64,000 bases of DNA from positions 186,001-250,000 of the forward strand of contig NZ_VNJJ01000002.1 of the NCBI RefSeq assembly GCF_007786475.1. Reading direction: 5' to 3'. The stretch is from Cohnella terricola. GTDB taxonomy: Bacteria > Bacillota > Bacilli > Paenibacillales > Paenibacillaceae. The first letter of the stretch is position 1, and every line of letters begins with the position of its first letter. The notes beneath the pieces were generated by a model. That model did not search any database and was not told the origin of the DNA. It saw nothing but the letters and a program-made list of their open reading frames with translations. Positions 55,878 to 64,000 of the stretch are shown one piece after another. The translations under genes were made by a program, and so were the position numbers.

Positions 55878-58109
55878 TTACTCGGATGCCGGTTGATTCA
55901 CTTCGCGCATCGCTTTTTGCATCGTATAGTAACTTTGTTTTGGACGTTCCACATAGTTGACGTCGATATCCTCCCACCTTTTCCAAGAGTAAACCGGAAG
56001 CTTCGACACCGGATACGGGTTGTTGCCTTCGAGTCCGATCACTTCTTTCGAATCCTTGCGGACGATCCATGGAACAAGGCGGACACCCTCGACTTTCACG
56101 GATTCGAATTCCTTCGTTCCGGTATCCGTGTAACTAATCGCGCTGAGCGAGCTCGGATCATTGAATCCTAGCAGCATCCAAGGAATTCGGATTTCCAGCA
56201 CATTGCCTTTGGCCTGCCACATCGCCTTTGAATTGTAGTCCGGATCTTGCGGATCGCTCGTTCCTCTCAGCAAGTCTCCGACTTCGATATCGCCAAAGGG
56301 ATGATCGACACGGGCATCCGGATGTTCGAGCAAATAATTCACGACCAATTTCCAGGGCTTAAAGAGTCCGCTATCGTCCTGCAAATCTTTGGGATCGTAA
56401 GCTAATATTTTCGATAAATGGCCATAGTACCGGGTATGGAAGTCATAATTGGAGGCAATCATCATCCGTCCTTTATCCTTGTTGCCGAGTTCGATTAATG
56501 TTTCCAATCCTTCGTCCAGCGTCTTTCCATGGAGCTGCGGCGCATGGCGATTGCCGCCCTTTAATGTGTCGAATCCGAGATAGATTGATTCATTAGAAAA
56601 TTCTAAAGATTCGGATAACTTAATCAAGAGGTATAGATACCCTTCATCATGCGTAGCCCATATTTCATTAAATCCTTCAGCCTGCATATCCAGCTTAGTC
56701 TTATCTCCGTCATCGAGCTTATCCCAGTCCGAAGCATCCCCGTCGATGTGAATCACATCATCTTTGCTCGGATACATGCCGAGTACACCGAAATGGGATT
56801 CGTTCGTGAGCGGGTTGTACCAATAAGCCCGTCGGTCAGGGATATCGTAGTGCATCGTGTTCCAAGTTTTCTTAAACCATTCATCCTGCCACGTAAACAA
56901 GATCGCGCCGGAGTATCCCTCCTGATGGATTTGACGGAACATATCCGCATCCATGTCCCCTTGCGTCTTGTCGTCGTGTCCTCCCTGATTGCGCCCCAGC
57001 ATGCCTGTATGGGCGATGCCTTGCGAGGCGGGAACGCCAAACTCGGTAATCATAATCGGCATATCTTTATGGTAATTCTTCAGCTTGTGAAGATAAGTTT
57101 TGTAGCTGTCTACTTCCCCTCTATCGTTCTTCATGGTTTGAAACGATTTGTCGAAGGTAAAGAAATCCGGGTAATAGGGGTACACGTGATAGGAGGCAAA
57201 ATAACCGGCATCCCAATCAACGGCCGCAATATGCGTCGGATCAACGCTGACCATATCTTCGGCAACCAAGGGCTCGCCCGGATGTTCAAGCGGGTCGGTC
57301 GTCACCCAATTCGAGAAGGCAATCGGATGCTGCCATCCGTGCTTCACTTCCGTTGCAGCCGTGATGTCGACCATCTCGGCCAACCATTTTTCAAAGGGAC
57401 TGGCCCCGGGTTTGCTTTGAAAATGCTTTCCTAGATAATCCGCTACGTCCGGATTGTTCTTATTCGTCTTTACTACCATCACAGGATCCCATTCCGTGCC
57501 AACGATCCATCCCATGAGATAGGGCCCTGCGTTGAATACGTATTTGCCGCTGGCTTTACCGGAGTGTTCCTCGGCTTCCAGATCGATATTTCCGTACACC
57601 GCTTCTACGGCCTCTTGAATCTCTTTTTCAAACTTCTGTTTGACCTTCGGATCAAAGGCGTTCTGACCCGCAATCAATTGTTCTTCCGGGCTCCATACTC
57701 CTTGAATGAAGAAGAGCGGATTATCCTGATGTTTCGCGTTATATCGGACCAAAGTCTCGTAAAACTCCGGTTTAAGAACGGTGTACACGCGAATGACGTT
57801 GGCGCCCATCTCCTGAATCATTTCAAACCATCTCATATAGTCGTCTTTCGAAATCTCAAGCTCGCCTGGGAAATGTCCCGGAACGGCAGCTCCCATATTT
57901 ACCCCTTTAGCAAAATAAGGGTTCCATGATTGGTTTTGAAATTGTTCGATTTGCGTCCCGTTCGTTTTGAATTTCACTTTAGTGCCATTGCCGATCTCGG
58001 CGCTTTCTACTTTGGCAATAGGCGGCATCAACCAATAAGCGACGGCCCCGCCTGCAATTGCAATGACAAGCCCTAATCTGACAAAGCCGTTTTTGAATAA
58101 CTTTTTCAT
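55878..58109 (-). CDS. Large membrane-anchored glycosidase-like protein with C-terminal CBM9/DOMON-like domain
   Basis: About 743 residues. An N-terminal signal anchor (about 8-30) leads to a TIM barrel (about 55-430) of the GH-A clan type. Glu residues in WIVGTEWDP and MITEFGVPASQG sit where acid/base and nucleophile are expected. The C-terminal third begins with HIDGDASDWDKL and contains EIRIPWMLLGFNDP, as in CBM9/DOMON-like carbohydrate-binding domains. It is the first gene of the exopolysaccharide unit. The ATG at 58109 follows GAGGAAG, the ATG at 58115 being too close. It likely cuts or remodels the polymer at the cell surface. Confidence 0.83.
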   Translation of the reverse strand: MKKLFKNGFVRLGLVIAIAGGAVAYWLMPPIAKVESAEIGNGTKVKFKTNGTQIEQFQNQSWNPYFAKGVNMGAAVPGHFPGELEISKDDYMRWFEMIQEMGANVIRVYTVLKPEFYETLVRYNAKHQDNPLFFIQGVWSPEEQLIAGQNAFDPKVKQKFEKEIQEAVEAVYGNIDLEAEEHSGKASGKYVFNAGPYLMGWIVGTEWDPVMVVKTNKNNPDVADYLGKHFQSKPGASPFEKWLAEMVDITAATEVKHGWQHPIAFSNWVTTDPLEHPGEPLVAEDMVSVDPTHIAAVDWDAGYFASYHVYPYYPDFFTFDKSFQTMKNDRGEVDSYKTYLHKLKNYHKDMPIMITEFGVPASQGIAHTGMLGRNQGGHDDKTQGDMDADMFRQIHQEGYSGAILFTWQDEWFKKTWNTMHYDIPDRRAYWYNPLTNESHFGVLGMYPSKDDVIHIDGDASDWDKLDDGDKTKLDMQAEGFNEIWATHDEGYLYLLIKLSESLEFSNESIYLGFDTLKGGNRHAPQLHGKTLDEGLETLIELGNKDKGRMMIASNYDFHTRYYGHLSKILAYDPKDLQDDSGLFKPWKLVVNYLLEHPDARVDHPFGDIEVGDLLRGTSDPQDPDYNSKAMWQAKGNVLEIRIPWMLLGFNDPSSLSAISYTDTGTKEFESVKVEGVRLVPWIVRKDSKEVIGLEGNNPYPVSKLPVYSWKRWEDIDVNYVERPKQSYYTMQKAMREVNQPASE

Positions 58110-58163
58110 TGCCATCTTCCTCGTGTGTGTAATCTAGTTGTCGGTCTAGCAGGTGTATGAAGT

Positions 58164-58193
58164 ACTGTAGCACAAGGCAACAAACCCGTTCAA
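58164..58193 (-). promoter_or_regulatory. Promoter of the exopolysaccharide unit
   Basis: On the minus strand TTGAAC (58193-58188) and TACAGT (58169-58164) are 18 bases apart, about 55 bases before the start codon at 58109. Confidence 0.55.
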
Positions 58194-58339
58194 CCAAACC
58201 AGAGCCTTAACGGCATTAATAATTTTTTAGAACTTTAATAAATCATAGAAAAATGTGCGGGAGTTTCATGTTGCCTTATCTCATTAAGTTGTAGGCAGGA
58301 TGAAGACCAATGTGCGCTGTGACGCGCTGCCAAGAGCAT

Positions 58340-58371
58340 AAAAAATCACGTTCCCCAAGAGAGAACGTGAT
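58340..58371 (-). terminator. Intrinsic terminator after the membrane-protein gene
   Basis: ATCACGTTC (58345-58353) pairs with GAACGTGAT (58363-58371). On the minus strand a run of T follows. Confidence 0.8.
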
Positions 58372-58418
58372 AGAAAGGATAAGGCGAAAGGAAAATCTTA
58401 GATTTTGCTCATTATCGT

Positions 58419-59009
58419 TTAACTACGTGATGCACTAGACCAAATGGCATATCCCATCAGAATCCATGCGACACTCCAGAATCCGAGCAGTATCGGCGAA
58501 GGTTCCCCATCAGGGATAATAAAGAAGACGATTTGGAACGGGATCATCGCTACGTAATACAACCCAACGAAAAGCGGCGCCATCCGACGCCAACCCGTCA
58601 TCCATCGCGCAACGAACACTGCAATCCCCAGCATGAGCATACCGATTCCAATCAGTAGAGCACCTACGGGATAAAAGAGCTCCACCTCGTACCCCACGAT
58701 GTATTTTGACAAGGTAGCTCCCAGATAAGAACATACCCCAAGTAGGCTGATATACGCGCCGATGAGTCCAACCCGCCTCATTCGGCCACTCCCTCTGGTA
58801 GAGAGTATGAGGAGACCCATCGGCCCGCACGCCATACCCAGCAACATCGGAAGGGGTATCAGTAAGCCGCTGACTATAGCGGGTATTCTCGCCTGTATTT
58901 GCTCGACACCAACAAGCGCTACCCACAGCAACCCGCCGCAGAACTTATAATCAAAATTATATGGAGTACGGCGATTTTCAGCATGTGACCGGTGTCCTGA
59001 CTTTGCCAT
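58419..59009 (-). CDS. Membrane protein of unknown function
   Basis: About 196 residues with roughly five hydrophobic helices (for example LLIPLPMLLGMACGPMGLLI and GALLIGIGMLMLGIAVFVA). I do not recognise the family. The frame stays open further upstream to 59189, but that part is rich in Cys and Arg, is not protein-like and overlaps the nupC gene, so ATG 59009 is chosen; it has only a weak GGGA box. It lies directly downstream of nupC on the same strand. The abrupt N terminus leaves room for a truncated or frameshifted protein. Confidence 0.55.
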   Translation of the reverse strand: MAKSGHRSHAENRRTPYNFDYKFCGGLLWVALVGVEQIQARIPAIVSGLLIPLPMLLGMACGPMGLLILSTRGSGRMRRVGLIGAYISLLGVCSYLGATLSKYIVGYEVELFYPVGALLIGIGMLMLGIAVFVARWMTGWRRMAPLFVGLYYVAMIPFQIVFFIIPDGEPSPILLGFWSVAWILMGYAIWSSASRS

Positions 59010-59085
59010 GACAAAATGTCCCGCGAGAGTGACACTCCTGTGGGATATTCTATCTTGCCGCGTATCAAAGCACGGCGTCAATTCC

Positions 59086-60276
59086 TTACAGGAACAGACC
59101 GGAGATCGTGGCCGAAAGTATACTGACCAACGTGGCCCCGAACAGCAGGCGCAGGCCGAAGCGGGCGACCGTATTCCCCTGCTTCTCATGCAGCCCCTTC
59201 ACGGCCCCGGAAATGATTCCGATCGACGAGAAGTTCGCGAACGAGACCAAGAAGACGGATACGATGCCAATCGTTCGTGCAGATAATGCGCCTCCCTTCG
59301 TCATAGTCGACAGATCAAGCATCGCCACGAATTCATTGGCCACCATTTTCGTTGCCATGATGTTACCCGCTTCGACTGATTCCTTCCAAGGCACGCCCAT
59401 AAGGAATGCGATCGGTGAAAAGATATAGCCCAGAATTTGCTGGAACGTGATACCGAACAAGGTTCCGAACAAGCCGTTAACTAAAGCAATCAGCGCGACA
59501 AAGCCGATCAGCATCGCGGCGACCGTAATCGCCACCTTGAACCCGTCCATAATATATTCGCTCAGCATCTCGAAGAAGGATTGCTTATGCTCTTCGTTAA
59601 CCTCAAGAATGTCCTCTTCCTTCGGCACCGTATACGGATTCAGAATCGATGCGATAATAAATCCGCCGAACAGGTTCAGAACAAGCGCCGTGACGACATA
59701 TTTCGGCTCGATCATCGTCATATATGCCCCGACTATGGACATGGAGACCGTCGACATGGCAGAAGCACATAGCGTATACAGACGGCGTTCCGGCAACATC
59801 CCGATCTGCTTCTTAACGGAAATAAATACTTCGGATTGCCCCAGAATCGCGGAAGCAACCGCATTATACGACTCCAACTTCCCCATACCGTTCACCTTAC
59901 TTAACGCAAGGCCGATGTACTTGATAACAAACGGTAATATCTTCGTATATTGCAAAATGCCTATCAGCGCGGAAATAAACACAATCGGCAGCAGCACCAT
60001 CAGGAAAAATTGCGTGCCCTGTCCTTCATTTACGATTCCGCCGAACACAAAGTTTACCCCTTCCGCCGCGTAGGCCAGCAGCGATTCGAACACGGAAGTA
60101 AATCCCCGGATCAGCCTCTCGCCAACCGTAGTGTTCAATAACACAAACGCTAGGACAATCTGCAAAATAATCATTTGCGCCAGCGGCCGATAGCGAATGC
60201 GGCCCCGGTCCTTACTCGCCAAGTAGCTAAATCCGAATACAGCCAGCAATCCGGCAATAGCAATCAAATATTTCAT
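59086..60276 (-). CDS. nupC: NupC-type concentrative nucleoside transporter
   Basis: 396 residues of the CNT family with about ten membrane segments. Conserved features include the [14 protein letters not shown] and [16 protein letters not shown] segments of the core, N-terminal NupC gate and C-terminal helices ([16 protein letters not shown]). It imports nucleosides with H+ or Na+. The ATG at 60276 follows AAGGAAGGGAAA. Just upstream lies a remnant of a deoC-like gene, so this was probably part of a nucleoside catabolism operon. Confidence 0.93.
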   Translation of the reverse strand: MKYLIAIAGLLAVFGFSYLASKDRGRIRYRPLAQMIILQIVLAFVLLNTTVGERLIRGFTSVFESLLAYAAEGVNFVFGGIVNEGQGTQFFLMVLLPIVFISALIGILQYTKILPFVIKYIGLALSKVNGMGKLESYNAVASAILGQSEVFISVKKQIGMLPERRLYTLCASAMSTVSMSIVGAYMTMIEPKYVVTALVLNLFGGFIIASILNPYTVPKEEDILEVNEEHKQSFFEMLSEYIMDGFKVAITVAAMLIGFVALIALVNGLFGTLFGITFQQILGYIFSPIAFLMGVPWKESVEAGNIMATKMVANEFVAMLDLSTMTKGGALSARTIGIVSVFLVSFANFSSIGIISGAVKGLHEKQGNTVARFGLRLLFGATLVSILSATISGLFL

Positions 60277-60596
60277 CCGATTTCCCTTCCTTACCCGCTT
60301 TCGATTCCCTTCCCTATTCTTTATTCCGCAATATGTCCAAGCGTATTCACTTTCGAGCGGATGCCGTCTTGTCCGAATCCAGGCGACGACTTCAAGAAAT
60401 CGGCACCGGTTTCGTCAAAAGAAAAAGGAATATCCATCATTTACGGAGGAACGGCTGCAGGCATCGTGGCGGATGTTCACTCCACATGCCCCATATGAGG
60501 GAATCCGCTTCTAAATCCTAGAATATATACTCAATGTGGAATGAAATCCCATGGTAAAATAAGTTTGTAGAATAAATTGAAGGGTGGATGCAACTT
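60277..60596. other. Intergenic region between nupC and the STAND ATPase gene
   Basis: Apart from the deoC-like remnant (60321-60440), the 320 bases hold the divergent upstream regions of nupC and the ATPase gene, and no other gene is supported. Confidence 0.6.
60321..60440 (-). pseudogene. Remnant of a deoC-like deoxyribose-phosphate aldolase gene
   Basis: A 39-codon minus-strand frame reads [19 protein letters not shown] in its middle, close to the Schiff-base region (AGADFVKTSTGF) of deoxyribose-5-phosphate aldolase, with the Lys in place. A stop codon precedes its first ATG, and the sequence after the motif does not follow the family, so only a fragment remains. It lies immediately before nupC on the same strand, where a nucleoside-catabolic gene would be expected. 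Confidence 0.45.
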
Positions 60597-62690
60597 TTGG
60601 AGATTAGCGACCTATTGATCGAGAAGCAAAAATCTTTGTTTGTCGGCCGTGCTAGGGAACTCGCTGTTCTTCATCGTGCCTTATCCGATCCTGAGTGGCA
60701 ACTGCTCAACATTCATGGCCCGAGCGGTATGGGGAAGACGACTTTATTGCGGCTATTTGCCCATACCATCGGTCCAACCCGTTGCTTTTATTTCGATGGA
60801 AGCTATGGTTTTCAAAGGCCCGAAGATTTTCTAAATCAAGTTCGGGTTGCTCTTCAGGAAAGCAGCGGAAATCCGGATCTTGCCGTCGGCGGAACGGACT
60901 GTGCACACGTCGCGAACCTCCTCAACAGCTATGCCCGTCAACAGCAGGGGATTGTTCTATTGCTGGATACTTTCGAACAGTGCGGTATTATAGAAAACTG
61001 GCTCAGACATGAATGGTTTAACGTTCTGAGTCCGTCCGTTAAAGTGTGCTTGGCCGGACGCTACGCTTTAGAGGATCAGTGGCTTCGTGACGGATGGAAT
61101 ATGTTCGTGCAGAACATTCCGCTACCCCCGTTATCTTCGTGCGAAGTCGTTCAATATGCCCATACGAGAGGAATCGACAATCGGAAAATCGTAAACTCGC
61201 TTCAGCGCTTCTCCAGAGGCGTGCCGCTTGCATTGTCCATGTCCTGCGAAATTATTATTCACCAAGGAAGAACGAGTTTTCTCGATCTTCCGCAGCAAAA
61301 AAAATTAATCGGCCACCTTGCCGAACAATTAACCAAAAACATTCACGACCCCTCGTTAAGGCTTTATACGGAAGCCGCTTCGGTTGTATGGCGATTCGAT
61401 CAGGAGCTTCTTCAATCGATACTCCAAGAGAAAATTCCGACGGAACGATTTCGTGATTTTTCCCGTCTCCCATTCGTGACTAGACAGAAGGAGAAATGGT
61501 CGCTTCACGACTCTGTCCGTCAATGGACATTTTCGGACCTTCGCAATCGTATGCCCCAGACCTTCCATGATTATCGCTCACGAGCATTGATTGAATTGCG
61601 CAATCGGGAAAGCGCTCACCCCGATCAAAAAGCAGAGTGGGCATTCGAGAAAATCTACTTGCATGAAAACGATTTTGTACGGGATTTTTGTTTCCATTGG
61701 GACGACAGCTTGGTCTTGCGTGAATGTAGAACGGAGGATTTAGCTCAAGTTACGCGCCTCTATGCGGAGCACTTGCATAATCAATCCAACTTTATCGAGG
61801 GCGAAGCTCACCTTGAGCCATTAATCCGCCCCTTATGGGAAATCAATCCCGCGGCATTCATCGGGTTGTGGAAGGAAGACCAGCTCGTCGCATTTTGCTC
61901 CTGTATCCCGCTTACGGAGCATACCGTTCGGATATTCCGCGACAACTTGATCACGGCTCCGATAGCAGCCCGTTTCGATCCGGGACAGCGGCAGTGCATC
62001 ATCTGTATCGCCGGCGTGGAACCGCGCATGGAGAACGAGATCAACGGACCGGTTGCCCGTGCGATGACCAAAATCATCGACCGCAACGCCCTTATCTTCG
62101 ATCTGCTATCCATGACGAATTGGATGCCGTATTTGTCTTTGCTAGGATTTGAGCGGCTACCGGAAGCGGATTCGGCTACACCGCGGGGCGTCGTCTATGA
62201 AGCCTATCAGTTGGACCTTCGAACGGAAGATTTTACTTCCGGGATCGAACGGATGTTTACAGATAGGGCTTCGCCGGCATCCATCCTCCGTGTAAAAGCT
62301 GTACCCGCGAGGACAAAAACGAAACTTCCGATGGAGGAAGCCGTTAAACTTGTCCAGCGTGCCCTTAAAAACTTCTCGCGACTCCCGTTTGACGCGGACA
62401 TTTGCCGTTATTTGGAACCGCTTGTTTCGGGCGATCGTCAGAACATGGAAACTGAACGAATCGCACATCAATTACAGATCGATATCCTTCGGATTCTTCA
62501 AGCCTTTTCCGCCGGAACCGCGGAAGAACGCCGGTATTATCAGATCTTGCATTACGCCTACATCCAAAAAAACGGCACACATGAAGTCGTGGCCGAGCAT
62601 CTCCATATGGCCGTTCCGACTTATTATCGGCATTTGCGAATAGCGGTGCGAAAATTAACCTTCGAGTTGATCAATACGACAACAGAATAA
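60597..62690 (+). CDS. STAND-type AAA ATPase with GNAT-like domain and C-terminal HTH
   Basis: About 697 residues. The N-terminal NTPase domain has Walker A GPSGMGKTT (about 41-49) and Walker B GIVLLLDTFE (about 118-127), followed by winged-helix-like segments (about 250-330). A GNAT-like acetyltransferase domain follows (about 370-545; LRECRTEDLAQVTRLYAEHL, FIGLWKEDQLVAFCSC). The C-terminal 60 residues look like a sigma-region-4/HTH unit (VVAEHLHMAVPTYYRHL). It probably switches state on ATP binding and controls transcription or modifies a partner. TTG 60597 is preferred over ATG 60588 because it suits the GAAGGGTGG box and aligns with the start of the paralog at 63638. The signal is unknown. 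Confidence 0.75.
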   Translation: MEISDLLIEKQKSLFVGRARELAVLHRALSDPEWQLLNIHGPSGMGKTTLLRLFAHTIGPTRCFYFDGSYGFQRPEDFLNQVRVALQESSGNPDLAVGGTDCAHVANLLNSYARQQQGIVLLLDTFEQCGIIENWLRHEWFNVLSPSVKVCLAGRYALEDQWLRDGWNMFVQNIPLPPLSSCEVVQYAHTRGIDNRKIVNSLQRFSRGVPLALSMSCEIIIHQGRTSFLDLPQQKKLIGHLAEQLTKNIHDPSLRLYTEAASVVWRFDQELLQSILQEKIPTERFRDFSRLPFVTRQKEKWSLHDSVRQWTFSDLRNRMPQTFHDYRSRALIELRNRESAHPDQKAEWAFEKIYLHENDFVRDFCFHWDDSLVLRECRTEDLAQVTRLYAEHLHNQSNFIEGEAHLEPLIRPLWEINPAAFIGLWKEDQLVAFCSCIPLTEHTVRIFRDNLITAPIAARFDPGQRQCIICIAGVEPRMENEINGPVARAMTKIIDRNALIFDLLSMTNWMPYLSLLGFERLPEADSATPRGVVYEAYQLDLRTEDFTSGIERMFTDRASPASILRVKAVPARTKTKLPMEEAVKLVQRALKNFSRLPFDADICRYLEPLVSGDRQNMETERIAHQLQIDILRILQAFSAGTAEERRYYQILHYAYIQKNGTHEVVAEHLHMAVPTYYRHLRIAVRKLTFELINTTTE

Positions 62691-62704
62691 TCCGATGTAG
62701 AAAA

Positions 62705-62735
62705 GGCGATGCCTCCATCCGACAGAGACATCGCC
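62705..62735. terminator. Bidirectional intrinsic terminator between convergent genes
   Basis: GGCGATG (62705-62711) pairs with CATCGCC (62729-62735), with A-run to the left and CTTT to the right. It serves the ATPase gene and the convergent secreted-protein gene. Confidence 0.7.
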
Positions 62736-62758
62736 CTTTGGTTATTATTCCGTATAAT

Positions 62759-63493
62759 TTATTTCCCAAGCATCGGTTCGCCGATGATGCTCTTTCCGCC
62801 CCGAACCCAAACCTTGAGCTCCTTGACGTCTTTGATGTCGATCTCGATGTCGTACATCTTACCGTATTCAGCATCTATCTTCTTAACAGAGATTCCGTTC
62901 TCGTCAGTAAATTCGATATCCGGAACATATTCGTAGTTGCCATTGTCATCCTTATTATCATCCGACCAAATCCGAACTTTGAATTTGTCATATTCAAAAT
63001 TGGTATTGAAATATTCCGATTGTCCCGCTTGATTTTCTCCAAAATAACCGAACTCGAACACGGTTCCATTTCCTGCCGTCAACAGTTGCGGTTCTCTGCT
63101 CTTGAGCCGGTAACGGGGGCCATAACCGCCAAGTTCTGGGCTTGCTTTAATATAAGAGATTTGATCTTTGACAACTTCCCCTTCGGTCGTGCCTAAATAA
63201 GCCGTTTGAGTCTTGCCGTCCCAAGTCACCTTTAATCCAACGGCTTCGGCAATCGCCCTCATCGGCAAGTAGGTCGTGCCCTTATACGTAATCGGAAGAA
63301 TGTTCGTTCCGCCGGCTTCCTTAGGCTCGAAAGCCTTTCCGTGCAGCACCATTTTGATGCTTTTATTGAAATATGCAGTAATTTCAATAAGATTGGAAGC
63401 GGCCGATACATTCAGTGCAACGCTAAACATCAATAACACCATCGACACCGTAAACATGATCGCAAGCTTTTTTTTGCTGAACCATTTCCCCAT
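62759..63493 (-). CDS. Secreted protein with copper-amine-oxidase-N domain
   Basis: About 244 residues. A signal peptide (about 1-31, ending VSA) leads to a copper-amine-oxidase N-terminal domain (about 45-105; TTYLPMRAIAEAVGLKVTWDG), a wall-associated module common in Paenibacillus. The remaining 140 residues are beta-rich and unassigned, with an acidic stretch near DDNKDDNGN. The start ATG at 63493 has GAAGGTG upstream. It lies between the two STAND ATPase genes on the opposite strand, with no evident link to them. Confidence 0.8.
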   Translation of the reverse strand: MGKWFSKKKLAIMFTVSMVLLMFSVALNVSAASNLIEITAYFNKSIKMVLHGKAFEPKEAGGTNILPITYKGTTYLPMRAIAEAVGLKVTWDGKTQTAYLGTTEGEVVKDQISYIKASPELGGYGPRYRLKSREPQLLTAGNGTVFEFGYFGENQAGQSEYFNTNFEYDKFKVRIWSDDNKDDNGNYEYVPDIEFTDENGISVKKIDAEYGKMYDIEIDIKDVKELKVWVRGGKSIIGEPMLGK

Positions 63494-63637
63494 AAACAGC
63501 ACCTTCTTTTCGCATAGTGATAAGCAGTCAAACTCCGAAGTGATCATCCCATAGAACAACTATCGATTTCTATATCAATAAACTATCACGACGTGGTATC
63601 ATGGAAATCAATATTAAAGTTGGAGGATTCTGGGAAG

Positions 63638-64000
63638 ATGCGAATAAGCGATTTGTTGTTAAAGAGGCAACGGTCCTTGTTTATCGGCCGAGATCAAGAA
63701 CTCGCCGCTCTCCATCGCGCCCTGTCCGATTCGGAATGGCATTTGCTGCACATTCATGGGCAAGGCGGCATCGGCAAGACGACGCTATTGAAAATGTTTG
63801 CCGACATGATCGGCACGGATCGCTGCTTTTATTTCGATGGAAATAGCGGGTTCCAGAAACCGGAAGATTTTCTGAATCAAGTTCGGAATGCTTTGCCAGA
63901 TCGGGAATCAAGCGAGGAACCGTCTGATGACCTTAACGAATATGCATTTCGCCGGCAAGGAATCATGATCTTGTTGGATACTTTCGAACGCTGGGGGGCG
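63638..64000 (+). CDS. Second STAND-type ATPase, N-terminal part, cut off by the window edge
   Basis: The frame is open from ATG 63638 (GGAGG at 63622-63626) to the end of the window, 121 codons. It is a clear paralog of the 60597-62690 protein: it opens MRISDLLLKRQRSLFIGR, has Walker A GQGGIGKTT, shares the DRCFYFDGNSGFQKPEDFLNQV region and has a Walker B segment MILLDTFERWG. The two therefore form a tandem family separated by one opposite-strand gene. The rest lies outside the window. Confidence 0.85.
   Translation, partial: MRISDLLLKRQRSLFIGRDQELAALHRALSDSEWHLLHIHGQGGIGKTTLLKMFADMIGTDRCFYFDGNSGFQKPEDFLNQVRNALPDRESSEEPSDDLNEYAFRRQGIMILLDTFERWGA

Larger units (their letters stand above)
58110..58418. 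other. Intergenic region upstream of the exopolysaccharide unit
   Basis: No gene is seen. It holds the exopolysaccharide promoter (58164-58193), AT-rich sequence around 58210-58260 that may bind regulators, and the terminator of the membrane-protein gene (58340-58371). Confidence 0.6.

Noticed and set aside
59010-59189. N-terminal extension of the 58419-59009 membrane protein
   Set aside because: The extension is rich in Cys, Arg and Ser and overlaps the end of nupC, as expected for chance read-through of an open frame.
60175-60498. Plus-strand open frame of about 107 codons upstream of the ATPase gene
   Set aside because: It overlaps the nupC start on the other strand, has low-complexity, non-protein-like content and no ribosome binding site. 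The minus strand here carries the better supported deoC-like remnant.

Overview
The window looks like chromosomal DNA of a spore-forming Gram-positive bacterium of the Paenibacillaceae (Paenibacillus or Cohnella type). Strong AGGAGG-type ribosome binding sites, intrinsic terminators with U-tracts, LplABC-type sugar importers paired with a YesM/YesN-type two-component system, a sortase and its sorting-signal protein, and copper-amine-oxidase-N domains all point that way. An unusually large share of genes appear to start with TTG. I saw no rRNA, tRNA, CRISPR array, prophage or intact insertion sequence. Family assignments rest on motifs and recalled family sequences, not on database searches.

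Region 1 (1-10.2 kb) is an organosulfur-scavenging locus. A minus-strand unit encodes a MetNIQ-type importer, a DszC/SfnB-type flavin monooxygenase, a protein whose N-terminal half resembles the DszB desulfinase fold and whose C-terminal half is a second DszC-like monooxygenase, and an aldo/keto reductase. A DszA/NtaA-type monooxygenase is divergently transcribed. The leader before metN folds as a three-way junction followed by an intrinsic terminator and looks like an unassigned riboswitch or attenuator. The fusion protein and its DszC-like neighbour contain no cysteine.

Region 2 (10.5-14.5 kb) has an Lrp/AsnC regulator, an MFS exporter, and a short unit of an SDR, a tandem tautomerase and a UPF0303/GlcG-like protein preceded by clustered inverted repeats. 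Region 3 (14.7-21.9 kb) holds a class B sortase and its probable substrate, a surface protein of about 2,130 residues with adhesin-like domains, a Gly-Asn tract and an IPKTG-type sorting signal.

Region 4 (22.1-36.3 kb) is a sulfated-glycan utilisation locus: YesN/YesM two-component system, two type I sulfatases, the formylglycine-generating enzyme that would activate them, a GH89 alpha-N-acetylglucosaminidase, a GH35 beta-galactosidase and an LplABC-type importer. Beyond it (36.4-36.7 kb) lies a scar made of a decayed group II intron maturase fragment joined to a decayed copy of the start of the surface-protein gene. Region 5 (36.9-47.3 kb) is a second importer locus, combining an LplABC-type transporter with four different phosphohydrolase families, a DeoR regulator and a MATE exporter.

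Region 6 (47.4-58.1 kb) looks like an exopolysaccharide operon: a processive GT2 synthase, a UDP-GlcNAc dehydrogenase-like enzyme, GlmM, a HEAT-repeat membrane protein, a receiver protein whose phospho-acceptor Asp is replaced by Glu, and three TIM-barrel glycosidase-like proteins. Region 7 (58.4-64 kb) has a membrane protein, a NupC nucleoside transporter next to a deoC-like remnant, a STAND-type ATPase with GNAT-like and HTH parts, a secreted copper-amine-oxidase-N protein, and the start of a second STAND paralog that runs off the window.
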